NCBI GenBank assembly: GCA_028821775.1
Contig: JAPKFB010000002.1
Location: 102,578-166,577, forward strand
Direction: 5' to 3'
Length of the DNA: 64,000 bases
Origin: Roseibacillus sp.
GTDB taxonomy: Bacteria > Verrucomicrobiota > Verrucomicrobiia > Verrucomicrobiales > Akkermansiaceae
The notes under the pieces were generated by a model. The model was given only the letters and a program-made list of their open reading frames with translations. It had not been told where the DNA came from and did not search any database. A program made the translations under genes and the position numbers. This document shows, piece by piece, positions 33,133 to 41,880 of the stretch; position 1 is the stretch's first letter; every line of letters starts with the position of its first letter.

Positions 33133-35076
33133 ATGAGCGAATGGAAAAGCCGTTTGGCAGATGCAGTGGGGGCTGGCGAGGTACTGGCGGAATCGAAGGA
33201 GAACATCGAGCTTCTTTTGAAGGGAACAAGTGACCCGGTGGCGGAGAGCGCGATCGCGGAGCTGGTCGAGGGGGGAGGGTGGGGAGAGATCAATGACCGA
33301 TTTTATAAGACGCTGGCCTTTGGGACCGGGGGATTGCGGGGGCGCACGATTGGAAAGATCGTCACGAGAGCCGAGCAGGGACAGGGAGGGCCGAAGGATC
33401 GTCCCGAGTTTCCTTGTACGGGCACGGCCTCGATGAATTTCTACAACGTGAGCCGGGCGATCCAAGGGTTCATTGCCTATGTGAGGAAGTATGTTGCGGG
33501 GACGGGGGAATCTCGCAAGCCGATCTTCGTCTTTGCACAGGACACCCGACATTTCTCAGACGATTTTGCGCGGTATTGTGCGAAGGTGTGTGCGGAACTG
33601 GGATGCGATGCCTACCTCTTCGACGGTCCCCGCGCGACTCCTGAGCTCTCCTTTGCCTTGCGGGCCTTGCGGGCCGATGCGGGGGTGGTGCTTACCGCGA
33701 GCCACAACCCTTCACATGACAACGGCTTCAAGGCCTACTTCAATGATGGGGGGCAAATCGTGGAGCCCCACGCCGGCGGCATCATCGCGGAAGTGAATGC
33801 CCTGACCAGCGACAGCTATGAGGCCTTGCCGGAAGACCAGCAGGGCAAGGTGGAGGTCCTCGGGGTGGAGATGGACGATCAGTACAAGGCGAAACTTCAG
33901 AAGGTCCTCCTGCGACCTGACTTGTTGGAAGGCCGCTCCGCGAAGGTGGTCTACACCAACCTGCATGGAACGGGAGGATGGATTGTGGTTCCGATGTTGC
34001 GCGAGCTCGGGTTTGAGGCTCTGACCGTGCCGGAGCAGGATGAGCAGGACGGTCGCTTCCCGACGGTCGCCTCGCCAAATCCCGAGAATGCCTCGGCCTT
34101 GCAGATGGCGATCGATCTGGCCAAAGCGGAAGGAGCGGATGCCGCGATCGGGACTGATCCCGATTGCGATCGCATGGGGGTGGCGGTTCGCAACTCCGAG
34201 GGGGAGATGCAGTTGCTGACCGGCAACCAGATCGGGACCTTGATGGCATGGTATCGCATCAAGACCTTCTTTGAACAGGGAATCATCACCGAATCGAATC
34301 GCAGCCGCGCGACCTTGACGAAGACCTTCGTGACCACCGGATTTCAGACTGCGGTGGCGCAGCGCTTCGGGATCGGAGTGGTCAACACCCTGACCGGCTT
34401 CAAGTACATCGGAGAAAAGCTGCGAAAGTATGAGGAAGCGATTCCAGCCGACAAACGAGGCGATTATCGTTCCTTGAGCGAGGAGGAAACGCGGGCCCTG
34501 CGTCTGGAGTATTCGAAATTCTTCGTCTTTGGAGGAGAGGAGAGCTACGGCTATCTCGGATGTGACTTTGTGCGCGACAAGGACGGCAATGGCTCGGTGG
34601 TGATGTTTGCCGAGTTGGTGGCCTACGCTATGAGCGAAGGAAAAACGGTCGCTGACCTGTTGGATGATCTCTATCGCGAGTTCGGAGTCTACGCAGAGAT
34701 GAATACCAACATCGTGCTCGAAGGGGCGGAAGGGGCGGCCAAGATTGCCGCCCTGACGGCCTCCTACTCAGAAAACCCGCCTACCGAAATTGACGGCTCG
34801 GCGGTGGTCAAGGTGCAGGACTTCAGCAAGGAGGACGTATATGATGAAGAAGGAGATCTCATTCCCAAGGCCGGGATGTTGGTGGTGTGTCTTGAAGACG
34901 GCCGGAGATTTGCGGTGCGGCCCTCAGGGACGGAGCCCAAGATCAAGTACTATCTCTTTGGGAAGGACGCCGCAGGAGCGCAAGATCTCGCGGCGAGCAA
35001 GGCGAAGGTGACCAGTACGCTGGAAGCCCTGTGGTCTTTCCTCGAGAGCGATGCGCAGAGGCGGATGGGCGAGTGA
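33133..35076 (+). CDS. phosphoglucomutase/phosphomannomutase
   Basis: Alpha-D-phosphohexomutase of 647 residues, linking glucose-1-P and glucose-6-P (or the mannose pair). Landmarks: GTGGLRG at the N-terminus, catalytic Ser in LTASHNPSHDNGFKAYF, metal loop GTDPDCDRMGVAV, sugar loop GGEESYGYLGCDFVRDKDGN, and phosphate loop RPSGTEPKIKYYLFG. Length and motif order match the PgcA/PGM2-like group. The ATG at 33133 avoids overlap with the divergent methyltransferase gene; the frame extends to 33076. It supplies sugar phosphates that the polysaccharide cluster at 59342 would use. Confidence 0.93.
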   Translation: MSEWKSRLADAVGAGEVLAESKENIELLLKGTSDPVAESAIAELVEGGGWGEINDRFYKTLAFGTGGLRGRTIGKIVTRAEQGQGGPKDRPEFPCTGTASMNFYNVSRAIQGFIAYVRKYVAGTGESRKPIFVFAQDTRHFSDDFARYCAKVCAELGCDAYLFDGPRATPELSFALRALRADAGVVLTASHNPSHDNGFKAYFNDGGQIVEPHAGGIIAEVNALTSDSYEALPEDQQGKVEVLGVEMDDQYKAKLQKVLLRPDLLEGRSAKVVYTNLHGTGGWIVVPMLRELGFEALTVPEQDEQDGRFPTVASPNPENASALQMAIDLAKAEGADAAIGTDPDCDRMGVAVRNSEGEMQLLTGNQIGTLMAWYRIKTFFEQGIITESNRSRATLTKTFVTTGFQTAVAQRFGIGVVNTLTGFKYIGEKLRKYEEAIPADKRGDYRSLSEEETRALRLEYSKFFVFGGEESYGYLGCDFVRDKDGNGSVVMFAELVAYAMSEGKTVADLLDDLYREFGVYAEMNTNIVLEGAEGAAKIAALTASYSENPPTEIDGSAVVKVQDFSKEDVYDEEGDLIPKAGMLVVCLEDGRRFAVRPSGTEPKIKYYLFGKDAAGAQDLAASKAKVTSTLEALWSFLESDAQRRMGE

Positions 35077-35169
35077 TATGATACCAGCTCATTCTGCTCA
35101 CTGGAGATGAGAGCCAAGAGGCCAGAAGAGGGAGACAGGAAATTCTTGGGCCCGAATCCCGGGCGCGCT

Positions 35170-35871
35170 TCAGATCCTCTTCCAGGTCGCAGCGTAGCCT
35201 CGGGTGTCGAGGTGGATGAAGGTCGGGTAGAGCCCGATTCCGCCGCGGAAGAATCTTTCGTTGCGGAGTTTCACGGCCATGTTGTAGGCCTTGCGCGCGG
35301 TGCAGAAATAGACGAGGTCGAGAGCCTGGTTGCGAGTGTGGTAGGAACCACGGACGGCACCCGGAACCACCGCGTTGTAATCCGGGGCGCGATAGCCTGA
35401 GGTAATGCGACAGAGGGGGAGTTCGAGGCGTTCCCGAATCTCGTCCGCGACTCGCAGAGTGGGCGCCAACTTCTCCCACATGCGCTCAGGGGGGAGGGAG
35501 TTTTCGACCCCGTTCACGATCCCGCGGTGGGGATCGATGATTTCCTGGGGAGAGAGGTGACGAAGTTCGAGGCTGCTGAGAAAGGCGAAGTAACGGTCCT
35601 CATGTTCGAGCGCGCGGTTGGGATGGAGCACCGCGGTCTCTGGTTCGCCGCCCGGGTCGATGAGGAGGGGTTCGGGGAGGAGGGGTTCGGGGAGGTCGGG
35701 ATCGAGAATGGGTGGCTCCACGCTGACCATGCTCGGAGTGGGGGCAGGGCGTCGTCGCGGGACGCTCAAGAGCTTGCGACCAGTGAGGAGGCTGGTGGCA
35801 GCACCAAGGGCGAGGACAGAGCCAGATTGGATGAGTCGCCGTCGCTGCAGGATTGAGCGCGAGATATTCAT
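35170..35871 (-). CDS. Tat-exported M15-like peptidase (DUF882/YcbK type)
   Basis: Predicted 233 residues with a twin-arginine-like export signal (RRRLIQSGSVLALGAA) and a Pro-rich linker (EPPILDPDLPEPLLPEPLL). The C-terminal domain is an M15A_3-type peptidase: ITSGYRAPDYNAVVPGAVRG, then SYHTRNQALDL (SxHxxxxAxD zinc motif) and IHLDTRG with the third ligand. By family it cuts peptidoglycan peptides in the periplasm, as D-Ala-D-Ala or endopeptidase. Convergent with the phosphohexomutase gene; the next gene lnt is divergent. Confidence 0.8.
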   Translation of the reverse strand: MNISRSILQRRRLIQSGSVLALGAATSLLTGRKLLSVPRRRPAPTPSMVSVEPPILDPDLPEPLLPEPLLIDPGGEPETAVLHPNRALEHEDRYFAFLSSLELRHLSPQEIIDPHRGIVNGVENSLPPERMWEKLAPTLRVADEIRERLELPLCRITSGYRAPDYNAVVPGAVRGSYHTRNQALDLVYFCTARKAYNMAVKLRNERFFRGGIGLYPTFIHLDTRGYAATWKRI

Positions 35872-36025
35872 GGAGAACAGGCAGAGGGCGGCGAGATTAT
35901 TACGGAAAACTTAAGTAAATGAAAGCATCAATTTGGGGGATTTGACCTCCGCAGAAAATGCTAGTTTTGCAGCATATAGTGAAGGTTTTGCAAGCGGGAA
36001 GAGATCAGGCACACTAGGGTGGACG

Positions 36026-37927
36026 ATGGGATTGATGCAGAGGATTTGGCCGGGTTTGTTGGCGCTATTGTCGGGAGCGATTCTGGCGCTTTGCTACGCC
36101 CCCTACAATTTGGCGATGATGGTGTGGCTTGGGCTGGTGCCCTTGATGGTAGCGCTGTGGCAGGGAGGTAGAATGCGGGCGGGAAGAATGCGGAGGGGGA
36201 AGCGGAGACGACTCGGGATTTATGGGTTTGGCCTTGGCTACCTGGCAGGGGTGGCTTTCTGGTTCATCAACTTGAAGTGGATCGCGGAAGTGGGAGTGGT
36301 CGGGTTGATTGCGATGGCTCTCTTTCTGGCGCTCTACTTTGCCTTCTGGGGTGCCTTCGCGGCGGGGGTGGGAAATCCGTGGTTGGACGGGGACGAGGAA
36401 CAGGAGACCACTGCGAGTTCTCTTGATGAGAAGATCAAAGCGAAGACGAAGGGTAAGGGCGGGAAAGGTGGAGGATCGCTCCGGGAGTCGCGGCGAGTGC
36501 TGAAGTTCGCATTGGTGAATGCCTTTTGGTGGTGTGGATTGGAGTGGGTGCGAGGATGGTTCCTGACGGGATTTGGATGGAATGGATTGGGAGTGGCCTT
36601 TCATGATCAGCCGATCCTGGCGCAGAGTGCGGACTTGGTGGGAGTGACGGGCTTGTCCTTCCTGCCGGTTTTTGTGATGGCGGTGGTGGTACAGGTGGGG
36701 CGGGGATTGAATCGTGAAGTGAAGCGCGGGAAGATGCGCGCGCATTGGGACTTTGGCACCGCGATGACTTTTCTAACAATGTGCTTCCTGTATGGAATCT
36801 GGAAGCTGCACGGAGAGAAGCGGGGAGGGGTCTTACCGCTGAATGTGCTCATGGTTCAGCTCAATATTCCCCAGGTGGCGAGCCAGCGGATGTGGGCTCC
36901 GGAAGAGATTCACGCGGCTTTTGAAGAAGATACCCTGCGCGCGTTGGAAGAGCTGGGAGAACGCAGTGCGCAGCGGGTGAAGGAGGCTGCGGAGAGTGGG
37001 AGCAGTGACGCGGTGGTGCTGGATGTGCCTGACTGGGTGGTATGGCCCGAGTCGGCGTTGAGCGATTACCTGTTTTATACCGAGGAGGGGGAGCAGGGAG
37101 TCGGACTCACAACCCATACCAGTCTGGAGGCGGTGCGCCCGGCGGGACAGTTCACCATGATCTTCGGTCTGAACGAGTTGGAAGCGGAGCTCGCGGACAA
37201 TCTGTACACGAGGAAGAAGGGCGGGAAGCACTTCAACTCCCTGCTCGCCCTCCCGCCCGGGGCCACCAAGTTTGAGACCTACCGCAAGCAGCACCTGGTC
37301 CTCTTTGGGGAGACCATTCCCTATCGGGAGCAGCTTGTCTTCTTGCAGAAGTTGTGGGAGATGTCGGCCGGGACGAGCTACGGCGGCTCTTTCAGTGCGG
37401 GTGAGCAGGAGGAACCGTTGCGCCTGCCCTTTGCGAGGAGCGAGAGCGGAGTCCTCGCCATCATCCCGACGATCTGTTTTGAGGACACCGTGCCACGGAA
37501 GATGCGCAAGTTCGTGCAGGCCGGTGGGCAGGTGATCGTAAACATCACCAACGACGGTTGGTTCAAGGAGAGCGAGGCGGCCGCCCAGCACTTTGCAAAC
37601 GCCAAATTCCGCTCAATTGAATTCCGGCGGCCAACCATTCGTTGCGCCAACACCGGAGTGAGTGCGGTGGTGAGCGCGCATGGCACGGTCCTGGACAAGG
37701 AGAAGAATGAACAGCGGGTGCTGGTGGACGGCGAAGGCTCGCATCTCACGCGGGGGTGGCTCTACGCGACGGCCTACGTTCCGGTCGATGGTCCAATCAC
37801 CTTGTATGCAAGATTCGGGGAGTGGTTTGCGATCCTGGGCTGTGCGGTGGGCCTGGGGTGGTGGGTGGCCAAGGGGCGCCGGGCCCGGCCTTCGAAGAAG
37901 ACCGCAGATTCGGGAGCTGACAATTGA
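36026..37927 (+). CDS. lnt: apolipoprotein N-acyltransferase
   Basis: Last step of lipoprotein maturation: N-acylates the diacylated Cys in the inner membrane. The 633-residue protein has N-terminal helices (LSGAILALCYAPYNLAMMVW is the family start) and a carbon-nitrogen hydrolase domain with the triad Glu in VWPESALSDY, Lys in YRKQHLVLFGE, and Cys484 in PTICFEDTVPRK. It is longer than E. coli Lnt (512) because of a charged Lys/Gly-rich loop (about 131-160). The ATG at 36026 gives the family start; a TTG at 35933 is possible. It fits the several lipoproteins in this window. Confidence 0.92.
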   Translation: MGLMQRIWPGLLALLSGAILALCYAPYNLAMMVWLGLVPLMVALWQGGRMRAGRMRRGKRRRLGIYGFGLGYLAGVAFWFINLKWIAEVGVVGLIAMALFLALYFAFWGAFAAGVGNPWLDGDEEQETTASSLDEKIKAKTKGKGGKGGGSLRESRRVLKFALVNAFWWCGLEWVRGWFLTGFGWNGLGVAFHDQPILAQSADLVGVTGLSFLPVFVMAVVVQVGRGLNREVKRGKMRAHWDFGTAMTFLTMCFLYGIWKLHGEKRGGVLPLNVLMVQLNIPQVASQRMWAPEEIHAAFEEDTLRALEELGERSAQRVKEAAESGSSDAVVLDVPDWVVWPESALSDYLFYTEEGEQGVGLTTHTSLEAVRPAGQFTMIFGLNELEAELADNLYTRKKGGKHFNSLLALPPGATKFETYRKQHLVLFGETIPYREQLVFLQKLWEMSAGTSYGGSFSAGEQEEPLRLPFARSESGVLAIIPTICFEDTVPRKMRKFVQAGGQVIVNITNDGWFKESEAAAQHFANAKFRSIEFRRPTIRCANTGVSAVVSAHGTVLDKEKNEQRVLVDGEGSHLTRGWLYATAYVPVDGPITLYARFGEWFAILGCAVGLGWWVAKGRRARPSKKTADSGADN

Positions 37928-37953
37928 GCGGCGATAACGGATAACTTGAGCGC

Positions 37954-39006
37954 ATGGCCGTCGGTGACGTCAGAGGAGTATTGCAGTACGTCCCGTTGTT
38001 TCGGGGGCGGACTTTTGCGGTGGTATTTGCGGCGGGGCTTCCCGAGTCGGCGGTGGCGGAAACCCTGCTCGATCTGAAGGCCTTGCAGGAAGTCGGAGTG
38101 CAGCTCGTGATCGGAGTCCTCGATGGAGGGTTGGGTGCCTTGGCCGATCGGGCGACCGAATTGGAGATCAAGTTTGCGCTGGTGCCGGCCGAGGGAGATG
38201 GAGCTGGGGCCGCTGCGATCCTGGAGCGTGGGCAAGCGGCCTTGATCAATTATGGAGCAGTCCCCCCGCTGGGAGCGGAGCTGGCGGAGCTTGGCCGGGT
38301 GGTGAAGGCTGCCAAGCTCATCGCGCTCGTGAATGGACCCGGAGTGGTAAGGGATGGGAAGCCCCTGCATGCGGTGGCCTGCTCGGCGGTTGAGGCCTTG
38401 CCGGGGGAGATTGAGGGGGCCGCGATGCTCGCGCAAGCGGCCGAGGTCTGTCGGGCCGGAGTAGCGCGAGTGCATATTCTGGACGGGCGGCGGCAGGGAG
38501 TCCTGGTCGATGAGCTCTTTTCCAACGAAGGGGTGGGCACGATGGTGCACACGGATAGCTATCGCGAAGTGCGCTCGCTGCGCGAAGATGATGTTCCCGA
38601 GTTGCTGGCCATGATTGGTCGCTCAGTGCGACGCGAGCATCTCGTGCCCCGGGATTTCGATGAGATCGTGCAACAGTCCGCCGATTTCATGGTGCTCTGT
38701 GTCGATGATAACGTGGTCGGTTGTGTAGCGCTTCATCGCTACGGATCGATCGGCGAGGTGGCTTGTCTCTACGTGAAGCAGTCGCACGAAGGCTCGGGTC
38801 ATGGACGAGAGCTGGTGGGAGCGGCGGAAGAGAAGGCCAAGGGTGAGGGCTTGGCATCAATCTTCGTGCTGACGACCCGCGCGGCGGAGTTTTTTGAAAG
38901 CCAAGGCTATGGGCGAGTGACGATGGAGGCCATTCCGGAGGAGCGGCGCAGAAAGCTTGAAAACAGTGTTCGCGAGTCCGTGGTGCTCGCCAAGGAACTG
39001 GCTTGA
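37954..39006 (+). CDS. argA: N-acetylglutamate synthase (ArgA-like) with a short kinase-like domain
   Basis: First committed step of arginine synthesis: acetyl-CoA + glutamate. Predicted 350 residues. The N-terminal part (1-200) is a degenerate amino-acid-kinase fold, shortened from about 290 in E. coli ArgA. It has FRGRTFAVVFAAGLPES, VHILDGRRQGVLVDELFS and GVGTMV, matching ArgA's hallmark VHLLDGxxxGxLLxELFxxxGxGTM. The C-terminal GNAT domain (about 210-330) has YVKQSHEGSGHGRELVGAAE and IFVLTTRAAEFFESQGY. The ATG at 37954 is the start. Another reading is a generic GNAT, but the kinase-domain motifs argue for ArgA. Confidence 0.85.
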   Translation: MAVGDVRGVLQYVPLFRGRTFAVVFAAGLPESAVAETLLDLKALQEVGVQLVIGVLDGGLGALADRATELEIKFALVPAEGDGAGAAAILERGQAALINYGAVPPLGAELAELGRVVKAAKLIALVNGPGVVRDGKPLHAVACSAVEALPGEIEGAAMLAQAAEVCRAGVARVHILDGRRQGVLVDELFSNEGVGTMVHTDSYREVRSLREDDVPELLAMIGRSVRREHLVPRDFDEIVQQSADFMVLCVDDNVVGCVALHRYGSIGEVACLYVKQSHEGSGHGRELVGAAEEKAKGEGLASIFVLTTRAAEFFESQGYGRVTMEAIPEERRRKLENSVRESVVLAKELA

Positions 39007-39031
39007 GTGCAGTGGGTGCGGGGCAGCCCTC

Positions 39032-39253
39032 TAGAGTCTGTTCGAACACCCGACTGGCGGCGGGGTTGGAATCAATTCGGAAGAAACAGTCAGGCGCTGC
39101 GAGCAGCGCAGCGACAGGGAACCGCGGCCCTTTTCCCGTCTCGCTGCGTTTTCGTCAGGGCTGTGTGGGCTCGCCCATCACCACCCGCCGACGCCTTGCC
39201 AATCGGGAAAATTGCTCGCGCCGCCACTCACTCGGGTTTTCGAACAGACCCTA
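39032..39253. mobile_element. MITE-like repeat family A, copy 2
   Basis: 222 bp with 22-bp terminal inverted repeats that match at about 20 positions (left end TAGAGTCTGTTCGAACACCC). Internal blocks match 26363-26562 (GGGTTGGAATC, GCTGCGAGCAG, GGCCCTTTTCCCGTCTCGCTG, TTGCCAATCGGG). It sits between argA and yqgE. Its right end CTA (39251-39253) is the yqgE stop codon on the minus strand, so the element inserted at or just at the gene end. Confidence 0.7.
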
Positions 39254-39817
39254 ATTCATGAAAGGATCGCCGGGCGATTCCGCGATGATTTTATGGTAAG
39301 CGGAAAGGTGGCGCAGAGTTTCAGCCCAGAGAGTGTTGTCGTGGCTGCAGCCGAGAAGTTCCTGGGTGGGCTTGGCGGTGACCCAGGAATTTTTTCGGAG
39401 TTCTCCCTCGAGTTGTCCTTCCGACCAGCCGGAGTAGCCCACGAAGGCGCGCACCAGAGTGCCTGGATTTTGGGTATGTTTGACGGCATCCTTGGCCGAG
39501 ATCCGGGTGGCAAAGCGAAGGCCTTTTTCCGCGTTCCACCAGAGGGCCGCGAAAGTCAGGTGTTGCCGGGCGAGCGGACCGCCGATGTGGACGTCGATTC
39601 GGGCGAGGGGAGCATACTCGTCCTCTTTGAGGAACTCGCCGACAAGGTGGCCGGCGGGATTGTTGAGGATCAGGCCATAGGCGCCCTCCTCGGAACTGTG
39701 CTCGGAGAGGAGAACAACGGAATGGTGAAAAATACCTTCGTTCAGGATCGGGTCGGCAATGAGGAGTTGGCCCTCAAGACGGATCTGGGATTCCTCCCTG
39801 GAATGGTCGTCGGCCAT
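39251..39817 (-). CDS. YqgE/AlgH family protein
   Basis: Predicted 188 residues of the YqgE/AlgH (DUF179) family, a small cytoplasmic alpha-beta protein of unknown function. The family blocks are clear: GQLLIADPILNEGIFHHSVV, LLSEHSSEEGAYGLILNNPAG, HIGGPLARQHL, and RAFVGYSGWSEGQLEGELRK with NSWVTAKPT. The ATG at 39817 is clean. The stop codon TAG is formed by the terminal CTA of repeat A2, so the last residues may be altered by the insertion. Divergent from obg. Confidence 0.9.
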   Translation of the reverse strand: MADDHSREESQIRLEGQLLIADPILNEGIFHHSVVLLSEHSSEEGAYGLILNNPAGHLVGEFLKEDEYAPLARIDVHIGGPLARQHLTFAALWWNAEKGLRFATRISAKDAVKHTQNPGTLVRAFVGYSGWSEGQLEGELRKNSWVTAKPTQELLGCSHDNTLWAETLRHLSAYHKIIAESPGDPFMN

Positions 39818-39978
39818 GGCGGGAGGGTGGCGCGAGTGCGTCGGGGCGTCAAGGGGAGAGGAGGGAGCAGGCGGGAAGGAGACCTTGCTCGAATTGGGAA
39901 TGGGCTCAGGGCGGGAGGCAGGAGAGCATGATTGCGGGTCGCTCTTGCTCCATGGGGGCGGGGTGCTAGGGTCCGCCC

Positions 39979-41031
39979 GTGTTCGTTGATCAGACGAGAA
40001 TTTACGCGAAAGCGGGAGATGGCGGAAACGGAGTGGTGAGCTTCCGGCGGGAGAAGTTTGTCCCCCGCGGAGGGCCGGATGGGGGCGATGGAGCCCAGGG
40101 CGGTGACGTGATCCTGCGGGTCAATCGGCATATTGATAACCTGAAGGTCTTTCACTACAACCCGCGCCTCATTGCCAAGGATGGTGGACATGGCCGGGCG
40201 TGGAAGCGCCACGGCAAGAACGGCAAGGTCGTCTACGGCGATGTTCCGCCCGGAACCTTGATCTACAAGTGTAGAGCGCGGACGGTCAGCGAGGCGGTGG
40301 CGATGGAGCGAAGCGAAGAGGGAGTGGATCTGGAACTCGTGGCGGACCTCACGGACGAGGATGAGGAGTTGCTGCTCCGCAAAGCCGGGACCGGCGGGAA
40401 GGGGAACTGGCACTTTCGGAGTTCCACCAATCGCACTCCGGAAGAGTTCACTCTCGGGACCGAAGGCGAAGAGGGGGTCTATTATCTTGAGCTCCGACGC
40501 ATCGCAGATGCTGGGATGGTGGGCTTTCCGAATGCGGGCAAATCGACCCTGACGAGCAAGCTGAGCGCGGCGCATCCCAAGGTGGCCTCTTATCCGTTCA
40601 CGACCTTGAACCCGATGGTGGGGGTGGTGGAGTTTGACGACTTCAAGCGGTGTACCGTAGCTGACATTCCGGGCCTGATCGAAGGAGCCCATGACAACCG
40701 CGGATTGGGCCACGAGTTTTTGCGGCACATCACGCGCTGCGGGTTGCTGTTGTTTGTGGTGGACATGGCGGGCAGCGAGTGCCGCGATCCGATCGAGGAT
40801 GTCGAGACCCTGCGCAAAGAGATCAAGCTCTACGACGAAGATCTCTCCAAGTCAGATTGGATGGTGATTGCCAACAAGATGGATCTTGAGGGAGCGGAGG
40901 AGCACCTGGAAAAGTTCAGGCAGCGTTTTCCCAAGGTGGAGATCGTGCCCATCTCGGCCGAGCTGGAAGAGGGACTCGATGAGTTGAAGAAGATCTTGTG
41001 CGGGCGCGTGGGTTCCTGGCCGACGGAGTAG
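39979..41031 (+). CDS. obg: GTPase Obg (CgtA)
   Basis: Essential ribosome-associated GTPase for 50S assembly and stress response, 350 residues. The Gly-rich Obg fold occupies 1-158 (AGDGGNGVVSFRREKFVPRG, GGDGAQGGDVILRV). The G domain has GFPNAGKSTLTSKLSAAHPK (G1), NPMVGVVEF, DIPGLIEGAHDNRGLGHEFL (G3), and NKMDLEGAE (G4). The C-terminal OCT domain is absent, as in many Obg. Start GTG at 39979. Followed 9 bp later by the cyclotransferase-like gene, a probable operon. Confidence 0.95.
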   Translation: MFVDQTRIYAKAGDGGNGVVSFRREKFVPRGGPDGGDGAQGGDVILRVNRHIDNLKVFHYNPRLIAKDGGHGRAWKRHGKNGKVVYGDVPPGTLIYKCRARTVSEAVAMERSEEGVDLELVADLTDEDEELLLRKAGTGGKGNWHFRSSTNRTPEEFTLGTEGEEGVYYLELRRIADAGMVGFPNAGKSTLTSKLSAAHPKVASYPFTTLNPMVGVVEFDDFKRCTVADIPGLIEGAHDNRGLGHEFLRHITRCGLLLFVVDMAGSECRDPIEDVETLRKEIKLYDEDLSKSDWMVIANKMDLEGAEEHLEKFRQRFPKVEIVPISAELEEGLDELKKILCGRVGSWPTE

Positions 41032-41040
41032 GTTGGAGGA

Positions 41041-41715
41041 GTGAGAGTGACGGAGACGGGTGGGCAGGAGTTGGTCTTTGTCTATGGCACCCTGCGGAAG
41101 GGGGCCTCGAATCACGAACGGATGGAGGGCGCGGAGTTGGTGGACGAAGGGTGGCTTCTGGGCCGACTCTATGCGATCGATTGGTTTCCCGGAATACTCC
41201 TCGATGAGGAGGGCATTCCCGTTCGGGGCGAGGTTTATGGAGTGAACCGGGACGGGCTGAGGGCGCTCGATGAGTTCGAAGGGGCGTCCTTCGAGCGAGT
41301 CAAGGCGATCGTGAATCTGAAGAGTGGAGAGGGGCGGGAAGTTTGGGTCTACCGGTTCCGGGGTGAGCTGAAGGGGAAGAAGGAATTGATCCCGGCGGAT
41401 TGGCTGCACGCGCGAAGCGAGGAGCCATCGGCGGCCTTTTGCCTGCTCACCTTTGCGCTCATGCCCCTCACCCTTGGGTTTGGAGTCTTCTCTTGGTGGG
41501 CACCAGTTTCGGGACCGCGGGGGATCGAGATGCTGATGGAGATTCTTGGAGTGCTGGCTCCGCTGGCGCCCTTTGTGACGGCTCGGATGGGGATGAAGCG
41601 CCGGGAGAGTCTGGCGGAGGGGGCGGGATTGTGCGCAGCGATTGCCCTCCTCTTCTTTGGAACGGGATTGATCGTGCGCTACTTGCCGTTGGCCTTTGGA
41701 GTGTTTCCGAATTGA
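41041..41715 (+). CDS. gamma-glutamylcyclotransferase-like (AIG2) domain fused to a membrane domain
   Basis: Predicted 224 residues. Residues 12-120 are an AIG2/GGCT fold: LVFVYGTLRKGASNHERM with the conserved YGTLR-G-N-H pattern, then LLGRLYAIDWFPGILLDEEG, VRGEVYGVNRDGLRALDEFE with the acidic catalytic position, and WVYRFRG. Residues 131-221 add three predicted membrane helices (FCLLTFALMPLTLGFGVF, ILGVLAPLAPFVTARM, GLCAAIALLFFGTGLIVRY). GGCT-like enzymes are normally soluble and alone. The substrate is unknown. The start is GTG at 41041, close after obg. Confidence 0.8.
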   Translation: MRVTETGGQELVFVYGTLRKGASNHERMEGAELVDEGWLLGRLYAIDWFPGILLDEEGIPVRGEVYGVNRDGLRALDEFEGASFERVKAIVNLKSGEGREVWVYRFRGELKGKKELIPADWLHARSEEPSAAFCLLTFALMPLTLGFGVFSWWAPVSGPRGIEMLMEILGVLAPLAPFVTARMGMKRRESLAEGAGLCAAIALLFFGTGLIVRYLPLAFGVFPN

Positions 41716-41754
41716 GTGGAAAGGGGGCCCTTGCCCCTGAATGAAATCGAGAAC

Positions 41755-41880
41755 CTAGCAGGAATGGCGCCAGGATAAGGCTCTTCCCGATCCCGAGAGG
41801 AATCAAGTGAAGGCCTCTTGAACACTTCTGGGATCAGGTTGAGAGCATGTCGGAGCAGCGCCCCTCCGGGGTCGGGGAAC
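41755..41880 (+). repeat. dispersed repeat family B, copy 3
   Basis: Between the cyclotransferase-like gene and psd. Reads CTAGCAGGAATGGCGCCAGG, ATAAGGCTCTTC, then GGGATCAGGTTGAGAG and GCGCCCCTCCGGGGTCGGGG. The first 40 bases match 47378-47417 nearly base for base (GCAGGAATGGCGCTAGATTA, AGGCTCTTC). Confidence 0.65.
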
